From Cupriavidus sp. (lineage in GTDB: Bacteria; Pseudomonadota; Gammaproteobacteria; Burkholderiales; Burkholderiaceae), in NCBI GenBank assembly GCA_013362725.1, contig JABFVP010000649.1, forward strand, positions 1-5,923: a stretch of 5,923 bases of DNA, in the 5' to 3' direction. Shown here piece after piece: positions 1-4,641 of this stretch (its first letter is position 1; the number at the start of each line of letters is the position of its first letter). The position numbers were made by a program, and so were the translations under genes. Under the pieces are notes generated by a model, which was not told where the DNA came from, searched no databases, and saw only the letters and a program-made list of their open reading frames with translations.

Positions 1-203
1 ATCTGCTTAGCGGCGAAGCCAGCGCCGCGGCGGCCGCCGAAGACAGCGGGCGTGGCGCCGACGGCGACGCCGCACCGTCGGCGGAGCTGGAACAGCTGCG
101 CGCCGAGCAGCAGGCGCTAACCGAAAAAGTGGCAAGGCTGCAGGGCCTGGTCGAACATATGGCCGCGCAGCTAGGCATCTCCGCGGACGAGTTTCTCGGC
201 TGA
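1..203 (+). CDS. yceH: YceH/UPF0502 (DUF480) family protein, C-terminal end (partial)
   Basis: Only the last 66 codons are present, in the frame whose codons start at position 3, ending in TGA at 201-203. The fragment opens with LLSGE, which resembles the HLFSGE/HLLSGE segment that closes the second winged-helix domain of YceH-type proteins. An Ala/Gly/Asp-rich linker follows, then a heptad-patterned helix beginning LEQLRAEQQALTEKVARL and ending MAAQLGISADEFLG. A C-terminal coiled coil of this type, ending in a hydrophobic helix with LG, is usual for the family. YceH proteins are predicted to contain tandem winged helices; their molecular role is not established. The start lies outside the window. 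The identification rests on a short tail recalled from family members, so a different coiled-coil-tailed protein cannot be excluded. Confidence 0.68.
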   Translation, partial: LLSGEASAAAAAEDSGRGADGDAAPSAELEQLRAEQQALTEKVARLQGLVEHMAAQLGISADEFLG

Positions 204-235
204 TCCTCGGCCACCCACCACCCCGACGAAAGTTT

Positions 236-265
236 CCGCCCTTGCTGGCCCACGTCAACGGGCGG
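236..265 (+). terminator. Possible weak stem-loop after yceH
   Basis: CCGCCC at 236-241 pairs with GGGCGG at 260-265. TTG (242-244) pairs inside with CAA (256-258), leaving one bulged C at 259. It lies 33 bases past the yceH stop. No run of T follows (the next bases are GGTAAATTC), so if it ends transcription it is not a classical intrinsic terminator. Confidence 0.25.
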
Positions 266-285
266 GGTAAATTCATGGCGGTTAA

Positions 286-301
286 TTGCGCTATAGCGCA
301 A
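286..301. promoter_or_regulatory. Perfect 16-bp palindrome, candidate operator upstream of the patatin gene
   Basis: TTGCGCTATAGCGCAA reads identically on both strands with no spacer or mismatch. It lies 105 bp upstream of the phospholipase ATG, inside the 202-bp gap after yceH. The TATAGC core could also serve as a -10 box, although no good -35 element lies at the right distance. A TetR-type regulator is encoded one gene downstream and is a natural candidate ligand, but this link is inference only. Confidence 0.4.
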
Positions 302-385
302 AAGAACGCCCCCGTCTCGGCGGCAGGCCGAACTGTCGGATGGCCGGTACGTCGCCTATCCTTTTGCACAGGACGCCGACAAGCC

Positions 386-393
386 AGGGGGAG
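386..393 (+). promoter_or_regulatory. Ribosome binding site of the patatin gene
   Basis: AGGGGGAG lies 12 bases before ATG 406 and is the only purine-rich SD-like run in the region. It supports the 406 start over an in-frame upstream ATG at 286, which lies inside the palindrome and would add 40 residues with no phospholipase character. The spacing is slightly long. Confidence 0.6.
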
Positions 394-405
394 ACCGCCG
401 CAGCC

Positions 406-1308
406 ATGGACAAGACAGCCTTTGTATTCGCCGGCGGCGGAAGCCTGGGTGCGATCCAGGTGGGAATGCTGCGTGAACTGGCGGCCTGGGGCGTGACGCC
501 GGACATCGTGATCGGCGCGTCGGCCGGCGCCATCAACGGCGCCTACTTTGCCTGCCACCCGGGCTTGGCGGGCGCGCGGCGACTCGACGAACTCTGGCGC
601 GCGATCCGGCGCACCGACATCCTGCCGTGGAGCTGGCGCAGTGTCTGGAACATGTTCGGCGGCAGCCGCGGCCACCTGGTCGAGGCGACGGGTTTGCGCA
701 CCCTGCTGGCTCGGCATTTCGGGCCACGCACCCTGGAGGCCGCCGAACTGCCGCTGCACGTGGTGGCGACCGACATGCAGAGCGGCGACGAAGTGGTGTT
801 GTCCAGTGGCAGCATCGTCGAAGCGGTGCTGGCCAGCGCCGCCATCCCTGGCGTCTTTCCGCCGGTGCAGTTCGGGGGCCGCACCCTCATCGACGGCGGC
901 GTGGCCAACAATACGCCGGTGTCCACCGCGATCCGCCTGGGCGCCACCCGCGTGATCGTGCTGCCGGCGGGCTTTACCTGCGCCGAGCGCCGCCCGCCGC
1001 GCGGCGCGCTCGAGCATGCGTTCAACGCGCTCTCGCTGCTGGTGGCGCGCCAGCTGGTGCACGACCTGCAGCACTTCGCCAGCCAGGCGCAGATCAGCGT
1101 GGTGCCGCCGCTGTGCCCGCTCGATATCTCGCCCTACGACTACTCCCGCTGCGGCGAACTGATCGATCGCGCCGCGGCCACCACGGCCGAGTGGCTGCGC
1201 GGCAACGGCCTCGACATCCCGCGCATCCCCGGCGCCCTCGCCCCGCATTCGCACGACGAAACGGCACCGAGCTGCAGTGCCGACATTCCGGCGGCAGCGC
1301 CACACTGA
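406..1308 (+). CDS. Patatin-like phospholipase
   Basis: This 300-residue protein has every catalytic motif of the patatin lipid acyl hydrolase fold. The glycine-rich oxyanion-hole loop is at residues 10-16 (GGGSLGA). The nucleophile elbow G-A-S-A-G is at 37-41, with catalytic Ser39. The D-G-G motif at 163-165 supplies Asp163, completing the Ser-Asp dyad. The segment ASAAIPGVFPP (143-153) is also typical. No signal peptide or clear membrane helix is visible, so it probably acts in the cytosol or on the inner face of the membrane, releasing fatty acids from phospholipids or other acyl esters. Its length fits small bacterial RssA/YlbK-like members. The last 20 residues form a polar Ser/Ala/Pro tail. 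It is followed by tetR on the same strand after 117 bp, which has its own promoter. The true substrate is unknown. Confidence 0.93.
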   Translation: MDKTAFVFAGGGSLGAIQVGMLRELAAWGVTPDIVIGASAGAINGAYFACHPGLAGARRLDELWRAIRRTDILPWSWRSVWNMFGGSRGHLVEATGLRTLLARHFGPRTLEAAELPLHVVATDMQSGDEVVLSSGSIVEAVLASAAIPGVFPPVQFGGRTLIDGGVANNTPVSTAIRLGATRVIVLPAGFTCAERRPPRGALEHAFNALSLLVARQLVHDLQHFASQAQISVVPPLCPLDISPYDYSRCGELIDRAAATTAEWLRGNGLDIPRIPGALAPHSHDETAPSCSADIPAAAPH

Positions 1309-1327
1309 AGCGCCTGCGCGCCGCCCC

Positions 1328-1352
1328 AAATGCAGCGCACGGCCCTGCATTT
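1328..1352 (+). repeat. Inverted repeat after the patatin gene
   Basis: AAATGCAG (1328-1335) and CTGCATTT (1345-1352) are perfect 8-bp inverted arms around a 9-base spacer, and the right arm runs into a fourth T. As RNA it could form a hairpin ending in four U, a weak intrinsic terminator for the phospholipase mRNA. As DNA it could be an operator about 75 bp upstream of tetR. A competing stem, GGCCCTG (1341-1347) with CAGGCC (1354-1359), overlaps the right arm. Confidence 0.4.
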
Positions 1353-1370
1353 TCAGGCCGGATCGAAGCC

Positions 1371-1384
1371 CCGCGGTATCGCGG
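1371..1384. promoter_or_regulatory. Dyad at the tetR promoter, candidate autoregulatory operator
   Basis: CCGCG (1371-1375), spacer GTAT, then CGCGG (1380-1384) form a perfect 5-bp-arm dyad. It lies just upstream of where a -35 element would fall for the tetR -10 box. TetR-family genes commonly repress themselves through such dyads, but arms this GC-rich can occur by chance in this genome. Confidence 0.3.
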
Positions 1385-1409
1385 TGACGGCAAGCCATCC
1401 CGGCGCCGT

Positions 1410-1418
1410 TGCTACAAT
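1410..1418 (+). promoter_or_regulatory. Extended -10 promoter element of tetR
   Basis: TGCTACAAT matches the extended -10 pattern (TGn followed by a TATAAT-like hexamer, five of six bases). No good TTGACA-like -35 is seen about 17 bp upstream, as is common for extended -10 promoters. Only 7 bases separate the hexamer from the A of ATG 1426, so transcription should start at or next to the start codon. Confidence 0.55.
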
Positions 1419-1425
1419 CCGGCCC

Positions 1426-2025
1426 ATGCCCAGCCAAGCCGAACGCAGCGCCAGTACCCGCCAGTCCCTCATCGACGCCGCCGCGAGCCTGCTCATCGAG
1501 CAAGGCTACGCGGCCTTTTCCGAGGCGCGCGTGTGCGAGCTGGCAGGCACCAGCCGCGGCTCGCTGCGCCATCATTTTCCGGAAGGGCGCTACGACCTGC
1601 TGCCGGCCATGCTGAAGTCGCTGCTGGATCGTGAGGCCGACCGGCTGGCGGCACTCGGGCCGCTGGGCCCGTCACTGCGCATGCACCTGATGCTGCATGT
1701 GCTGGCAAACCGGCCGCAACGGCATGCCTCGCTGGCGATCCTGGAGGTGTGGATGGCAACGCGCGGCGACATCCGTCTTGCCCGCGCCGTGCACGAACCG
1801 CTGGCGGCGGTGCCGCAGCGGCTGTTCGGCCAGCCGCCGGACGCACCGCCCCGGCCGGAATGGCTGGCGCTGCGCTGTTTCCTGCACGGCGCCACCTTGC
1901 ACAGCTTCGCGCCGGACTACGATGCGCAGCAACTGTCCGAGGCCGTGCGCTGGCTGATCGCACAGCTGCCGCGGCCCGACGGCCTGGATGCGGTACTGGA
2001 CCGGATGCTGGCCCAGCCGCGCTAG
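1426..2025 (+). CDS. TetR/AcrR-family transcriptional regulator
   Basis: This 199-residue protein has the length and layout of TetR repressors. The N-terminal three-helix DNA-binding domain spans about residues 10-57: helix 1 from TRQSLIDAAASLL (11-23), then the helix-turn-helix with CELAGTSRGSLRHHF (37-51), where RGSLRHHF is the recognition helix and its conserved ending. The rest (about 60-199) is a helical ligand-binding and dimer domain with LEVWMATRGD (106-115), typical of many proteobacterial members. Its ligand cannot be read from the sequence. ATG 1426 is preferred because it places the HTH at the usual distance and sits right after an extended -10. The in-frame ATG at 1330 would add 32 residues of non-family sequence. 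No Shine-Dalgarno is present. Likely targets are itself and perhaps the upstream phospholipase gene, which is inference from position. Confidence 0.9.
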   Translation: MPSQAERSASTRQSLIDAAASLLIEQGYAAFSEARVCELAGTSRGSLRHHFPEGRYDLLPAMLKSLLDREADRLAALGPLGPSLRMHLMLHVLANRPQRHASLAILEVWMATRGDIRLARAVHEPLAAVPQRLFGQPPDAPPRPEWLALRCFLHGATLHSFAPDYDAQQLSEAVRWLIAQLPRPDGLDAVLDRMLAQPR

Positions 2026-2050
2026 CGTGCTGGCCCGCGCGCTGACACGC
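2025..2050. terminator. Weak stem-loop between convergent genes
   Basis: GCGTG (2025-2029) and CACGC (2046-2050) are inverted arms immediately after the tetR stop, with a nested alternative GCGCG (2037-2041) and CGCGC (2048-2052). There is no T-tract. The 60-bp gap between the two convergent stop codons needs some transcription end, and this is the only dyad in it. Confidence 0.2.
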
Positions 2051-2056
2051 GCTTCT

Positions 2057-2101
2057 CAAGGCAGCCACGCTCAGGGCAGCCACGCTCAGGGCAGCCGCGC
2101 C
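2057..2101. repeat. Three tandem copies of a 15-bp unit across the stop codon of the membrane-protein gene
   Basis: Units at 2057-2071, 2072-2086 and 2087-2101 follow the pattern CAGGGCAGCCACGCT. The first copy has one change (CAAGG) and the third has two (CAGCCGCGCC). Read on the minus strand, the unit length of 15 keeps the frame, so every copy carries the same TGA: in-frame stops lie at 2088-2086, 2073-2071 and 2058-2056. The repeat therefore triplicates the gene's own terminal codons. Origin by slipped-strand duplication is likely. Confidence 0.85.
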
Positions 2102-2592
2102 AACAGCCGCTCGTGCAACGCGGGCGGCAATGCCAGTCGGCCCTTGCGGCCTGGCGCAGCCGGGTCGAACACCACGGCCTGCCCGTCCCAGCTGAGCCGC
2201 ACCGGACCGGTACTGGTGAAGGTGCGATGGGCCAGCACCCGGTCGCGTTCGGCGCCGTAGATCCGCAACAAGATGCGCTCGCCGCCCAGGTAGCAGTATT
2301 CGGCGGCGTAGCGGGCCGCGGCATCGACGGCCGGCACGCGGCGGCAGTTGTGCGCGCCGGCGCGCTCGGTAACGCCGTGGCCGTAGACGATGGCAGTCCA
2401 GATCGCGCCGACCGCCAGCACACGGCCGGCGCTGACCAGCAGCATGCGCCTGGCACGCGCCGGACGCCCATGCGGCGATGCCATGACATAAGCCCTCGCG
2501 CGGAACGCGGCCAGCCCCAGCAACAACAGCGCCACCACGGCCAGGTGGAAATAGACCGCCGAATCGGGCATTGACGCCATGATATGGGCCAT
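2086..2592 (-). CDS. Small two-helix membrane protein of unknown function
   Basis: I do not recognise a family for this 168-residue protein. Residues about 13-30 (VYFHLAVVALLLLGLAAF) form a strong hydrophobic helix followed by basic residues. Residues about 51-70 form a second one ending in AIWTAIVYGHG. An Arg-rich loop lies between them, suggesting both termini are outside and the loop is cytoplasmic. The remaining 95 residues are soluble, with alternating hydrophobic strands (YCYLGGERILLRIYG, 99-113, and VRLSWDGQAVVFD, 131-143) suggesting a small beta domain; Cys83 and Cys100 could form a disulfide. ATG 2592 was chosen because GGAGGAGGA lies 5 bases before it. In-frame starts further upstream have no such site. 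It lies 153 bp downstream of the HPt gene on the same strand and may be cotranscribed or have its own promoter. Codon bias in this frame is good and its overlapping alternatives look like shadows. Confidence 0.75.
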   Translation of the reverse strand: MAHIMASMPDSAVYFHLAVVALLLLGLAAFRARAYVMASPHGRPARARRMLLVSAGRVLAVGAIWTAIVYGHGVTERAGAHNCRRVPAVDAAARYAAEYCYLGGERILLRIYGAERDRVLAHRTFTSTGPVRLSWDGQAVVFDPAAPGRKGRLALPPALHERLLARLP

Positions 2593-2597
2593 GCCTG

Positions 2598-2606
2598 TCC
2601 TCCTCC
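2598..2606 (-). promoter_or_regulatory. Strong ribosome binding site of the small membrane protein gene
   Basis: On the minus strand GGAGGAGGA is followed by CAGGC and then ATG 2592. It is the best Shine-Dalgarno in the window and decides the start of the 168-residue frame over the overlapping minus-strand frames. Confidence 0.75.
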
Positions 2607-2634
2607 CCGTAAATGCCTGAAGCCACGGCCGGCA

Positions 2635-2735
2635 AAGGCCTGGCAGCATCCGGCCTTCAACCAGTCCCGAACAAAATAAACCGGCGGGATTTATTCCCGA
2701 TAATCAACAATGCACGCCTTGTTTTCATTCAAGGC
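2635..2735 (-). promoter_or_regulatory. A/T-richer intergenic segment with three inverted repeats (HPt gene to membrane protein gene)
   Basis: The 153-bp gap 2593-2745 holds three perfect dyads. GCCTTG (2716-2721) with CAAGGC (2730-2735) has an 8-base loop. CGGGA (2685-2689) with TCCCG (2695-2699) has a 5-base loop. AAGGCC (2635-2640) with GGCCTT (2652-2657) has an 11-base loop. Read on the minus strand, the middle stem is followed after four bases by TTTATTTTGTT, so it is the best candidate for a terminator after the HPt gene. The A/T-rich bases could also house a promoter for the membrane-protein gene, but I could not find a convincing -35/-10 pair. Confidence 0.4.
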
Positions 2736-2745
2736 ACCAGAATAA

Positions 2746-3519
2746 TCAAGCGCCGGGATCGCGCCAATTCGGTGTATTCCCGCTGTGCAATTTACGCGTG
2801 GCATTATCGGAATCATTTGCGGCGGGCAGTCTGGCCAGCAGCGCGAGCAGCCGTGCGGCCGTTGGCGCCACGATCGCTGCCAGCGCCGCGGCCGTGGCCG
2901 CATCGCCATCGCGGGCGGCATGCTCCAGCCGCTGCGCCATCAGCCGCAGCGCATGGCAGCCGACATAGTGGGCGGAGGCCTTGAGCCGGTGCGCGACGCC
3001 CCGCACTGCCCCCAGGTCCGACCCGGCCCGGCGCAGTTGCGCCAGGTCGTCGCGGGTCGAGGTCACCAGCGCCTGCAGCAGTTCCTTGGCGAACACCGGA
3101 TTGCCGAAAGTCTGCGCGGCAATGGCCCCGGCGATGCCAGCGGCCTCGCGCGCGGACAGCGCCACGTAGTGCTGGCGGGCCAGCATGGCGAGCAACGTCG
3201 CTTCGGTGACCGGCGCGCGCAGAGTGGCCACGCCGGCGTCCGCGCCAGCCGCCGGCACCGCGCCCGGCGGCAACACCACGGCGCAAACCGCGCCGCGGGC
3301 GCGCCATGCGTGCATCAGCGAGGAAGGCACCCCGGCAGCGGCACTCGCCATCACCAGTTCGAGCTCGGCGGCCATATCCGCCTCTGGCGCGCGCACGTTG
3401 GTGCGCACCACAAAGCCGAGGTCACGCAGGATCCGGGCGGTATCCGCCAGCCAGCCCGGGTCGCCGGCGGGTGTCAGCAGCAAGGCCCTGGGGCAGGACT
3501 GCGCTTCGGCCGCGTCCAC
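2746..3519 (-). CDS. HPt-domain phosphotransfer protein with a degenerate receiver-like N-terminus
   Basis: This 257-residue protein should relay phosphate between a receiver Asp and the response regulator encoded just before it. The C-terminal HPt domain (about 138-232) has the helical FAKELLQAL start and the signature V-A-H-R-L-K-A-S-A with phosphoacceptor His177 and Lys180. The N-terminal 115 residues alternate strands and helices like a receiver (RALLLTP, ILRDLGFVVRT, ELELVMAS, AVVLPPG, LRAPVTEATLLAML) but lack the acidic pair, the phospho-Asp (Ala58 or Ser59 aligns there) and the Lys of the K-P motif (Ala102-Pro103). The start is GTG 3519, two bases after the response regulator's TAG, with only a weak GGTGGGA site, so translation is probably coupled. 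A polar tail (233-257) follows the HPt domain. The HPt call is strong; the pseudo-receiver reading is from pattern only. Confidence 0.88.
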   Translation of the reverse strand: MDAAEAQSCPRALLLTPAGDPGWLADTARILRDLGFVVRTNVRAPEADMAAELELVMASAAAGVPSSLMHAWRARGAVCAVVLPPGAVPAAGADAGVATLRAPVTEATLLAMLARQHYVALSAREAAGIAGAIAAQTFGNPVFAKELLQALVTSTRDDLAQLRRAGSDLGAVRGVAHRLKASAHYVGCHALRLMAQRLEHAARDGDAATAAALAAIVAPTAARLLALLARLPAANDSDNATRKLHSGNTPNWRDPGA

Positions 3520-3521
3520 CG

Positions 3522-4166
3522 CTATCCCACCGCAATATGGTGGCGCCGCGCAAAATCGATGACATCGACAATCGATTTCGCGCCCAGTTTTTCCATCACC
3601 CTGGTCTTGTGCGTGCTGACGGTCTTGTTGGAAATAAACAAGACCTGCCCGATTTCCTTGTTCGACATGCCCTTGGCCAGCATCTGCATGACCACCAGTT
3701 CCTTGTCCGACAGCGAGGCCAGGCGCTCGGCTTCGTCAGCAAGCCCGGATTTGCCGTGGTCGATCTCCGGCATCACCGTATAGCCCGCCAGCACCGACTC
3801 CGTGCACCGCACGATTTCGGCCAGCTCCTGCGTCTTGCTGACAAAGCCATGCGCGCCGGCATGGCGCGCGCGGGGCGCGAAGGCGTTCTGGTCCTGGCCC
3901 GAGATCACCAGGATGCGCACCGTGGGATGGCTGGCCTTGAGGCGAGGAATCACGTCCAGCCCGTTGATCTTGGGAATATCCAGATCCAGGATGACCACGT
4001 CCGGCATGTATTGCCGCACGATCTCGATGGCCGCCTGGCCATTGTCGGCCTCGAGCACGTGGGTGACGCCCAGCACCTGGGAAAAATGCGTCTTGAGGAC
4101 GGCGCGCACGGGTGGATGGTCATCGACGATCAGGATTGTGGTCAAGCTGTACTCCGTTGCAGACAT
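3522..4166 (-). CDS. BvgA/EvgA-like LuxR-family response regulator
   Basis: A complete 214-residue NarL/FixJ-class regulator. The receiver domain (about 11-125) opens ILIVDDHPPVRAVL with acid-pocket Asp15 and Asp16. The phosphoacceptor is Asp61 in VVILDLDIPKING, the switch Ser is Ser89 (LVISG), and the conserved Lys is Lys111 (GFVSK). The LuxR helix-turn-helix spans about 150-210: LSDKELVVMQMLAKGMSNKEI, then ISNKTVSTHKTRVMEKLG. The DLDIP motif and overall pattern resemble BvgA and EvgA. ATG 4166 is preferred over an in-frame GTG at 4190, which would add eight non-family residues; the SD before 4166 is weak (GGGAAA). It is the first gene of a minus-strand operon with the HPt protein and is divergent from a BvgS-like kinase, its probable partner. 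Autoregulation through the GAAA/TTTC sites upstream is plausible. Confidence 0.94.
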   Translation of the reverse strand: MSATEYSLTTILIVDDHPPVRAVLKTHFSQVLGVTHVLEADNGQAAIEIVRQYMPDVVILDLDIPKINGLDVIPRLKASHPTVRILVISGQDQNAFAPRARHAGAHGFVSKTQELAEIVRCTESVLAGYTVMPEIDHGKSGLADEAERLASLSDKELVVMQMLAKGMSNKEIGQVLFISNKTVSTHKTRVMEKLGAKSIVDVIDFARRHHIAVG

Positions 4167-4211
4167 CGCGTTTCCCGCGCGAGCGGGCACATCATTGTGC
4201 TAAGCCTTTGC

Positions 4212-4251
4212 GCCTCACGAAACCAGAAATTTCTGAGGCACAGGTGGTTTC
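4212..4251. promoter_or_regulatory. Nested palindromes upstream of the response regulator gene, candidate operator
   Basis: Several dyads overlap here. CAGAAATTTCTG (4224-4235) is a perfect 12-bp palindrome. GAAACCA (4219-4225) is inverted as TGGTTTC (4245-4251). GCCTCA (4212-4217) plus GAAA (4219-4222) pairs with TTTC (4230-4233) plus TGAGGC (4234-4239), making a 10-bp stem with one bulged C. The region is A/T-rich compared with its flanks and lies 46-85 bp upstream of ATG 4166. Repeated TTTC-type half-sites resemble the heptamer style bound by BvgA, so binding by the encoded regulator is a reasonable inference. Confidence 0.5.
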
Positions 4252-4286
4252 TTCCGAAAGGCCACGCTTGCCATGGCGGCGGCGCC

Positions 4287-4301
4287 GTGCATGTGATGCA
4301 C
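4287..4301. repeat. Short perfect hairpin in the divergent intergenic region
   Basis: GTGCAT (4287-4292), spacer GTG, ATGCAC (4296-4301). It sits mid-way in the divergent intergenic region and has no T-tract. The role is unknown; it could be a further operator or a chance dyad. Confidence 0.3.
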
Positions 4302-4407
4302 CGCAAACGTGCCGGCATTGCAGTGCCACTGACATGCTTCCCGTCGCGCCGCAAGCGGGGCCTGATTGTGTTCTATATGTGGCGCAGCCGACGGCAAAGT
4401 GCCCGCG

Positions 4408-4432
4408 ATTTCGAAATTTCCGTATCAATTTC
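4408..4432. promoter_or_regulatory. GAAA/TTTC cluster upstream of the sensor kinase gene, candidate operator
   Basis: ATTTCGAAAT (4408-4417) and GAAATTTC (4413-4420) are overlapping perfect palindromes, and another TTTC follows at 4429-4432. The 8-mer GAAATTTC is also the core of the palindrome at 4224-4235 on the response-regulator side. A possible -10 box, CTAATG, is at 4442-4447. The shared core suggests one regulator controls both divergent transcripts. Confidence 0.45.
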
Positions 4433-4471
4433 AGATTCGTCCTAATGAGATGGCGGACCAGCGCCCCTAGA

Positions 4472-4486
4472 GTGAAAACACTTCAC
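4472..4486 (+). repeat. Small hairpin upstream of the kinase gene
   Basis: GTGAA (4472-4476) and TTCAC (4482-4486) are inverted around AACAC. It falls in the probable untranslated leader of the kinase mRNA, between the GAAA/TTTC cluster and the coding start. No role can be assigned. The rest of 4487-4641 is C-rich with no other clear signal. Confidence 0.3.
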
Positions 4487-4641
4487 CGACCTCGCCGACC
4501 CGCTTGCCGTTCCGTCCGCTCTCTTCTGTTTCGCCATCCGTCACCACGCGCCCGCTTCGTGCTGCTGTCGATTCCACCCGACCCGCCCGGCCCCCGACCC
4601 GAGGCGTCCGGAGCGCGCGTGCGCGGCGATTCGCGTGCGCC

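Noticed and set aside
286..405. Upstream in-frame start for the phospholipase (ATG 286)
   Set aside because: It would place the start inside the 16-bp palindrome, has no SD, and adds 40 residues unlike the family. The SD-like AGGGGGAG supports 406.
7..1575. Long minus-strand open frame (522 codons) opposite yceH, the phospholipase gene and tetR
   Set aside because: It is antisense to three genes with clear family motifs, its product is Arg/Ala/Gly/His-rich low-complexity sequence, and long antisense frames are expected in GC-rich coding DNA.
2057..2101. Tandem 15-bp repeat as a CRISPR or iteron array
   Set aside because: The units are directly adjacent with no spacers, only three copies exist, they lie within a gene end, and no replication gene is near.
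1493..2635. Minus-strand 380-codon frame across the membrane-protein gene and tetR
   Set aside because: It is antisense to tetR and in another frame over the 168-residue gene, with Ala/Arg/Gly-rich composition and no domain. The strong RBS fits the 2592 start instead.
2022..2660. Minus-strand 212-codon frame overlapping the membrane-protein gene
   Set aside because: Its Trp/Cys/Ser/Arg-rich composition is typical of a shifted frame, and its start has no RBS.
2785..3783. Plus-strand 332-codon frame opposite the HPt and regulator genes
   Set aside because: It is antisense to genes with intact HPt and receiver motifs. The His/Gln/Arg-rich product is a typical shadow.
4167..4190. GTG 4190 as the response regulator start
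   Set aside because: The added residues MPARAGNA are not part of the receiver fold and no SD precedes the GTG. It cannot be fully excluded.
3306..4445. Plus-strand 379-codon frame opposite the response regulator
   Set aside because: It covers the antisense of the regulator and part of the intergenic region, and has no recognisable domain.
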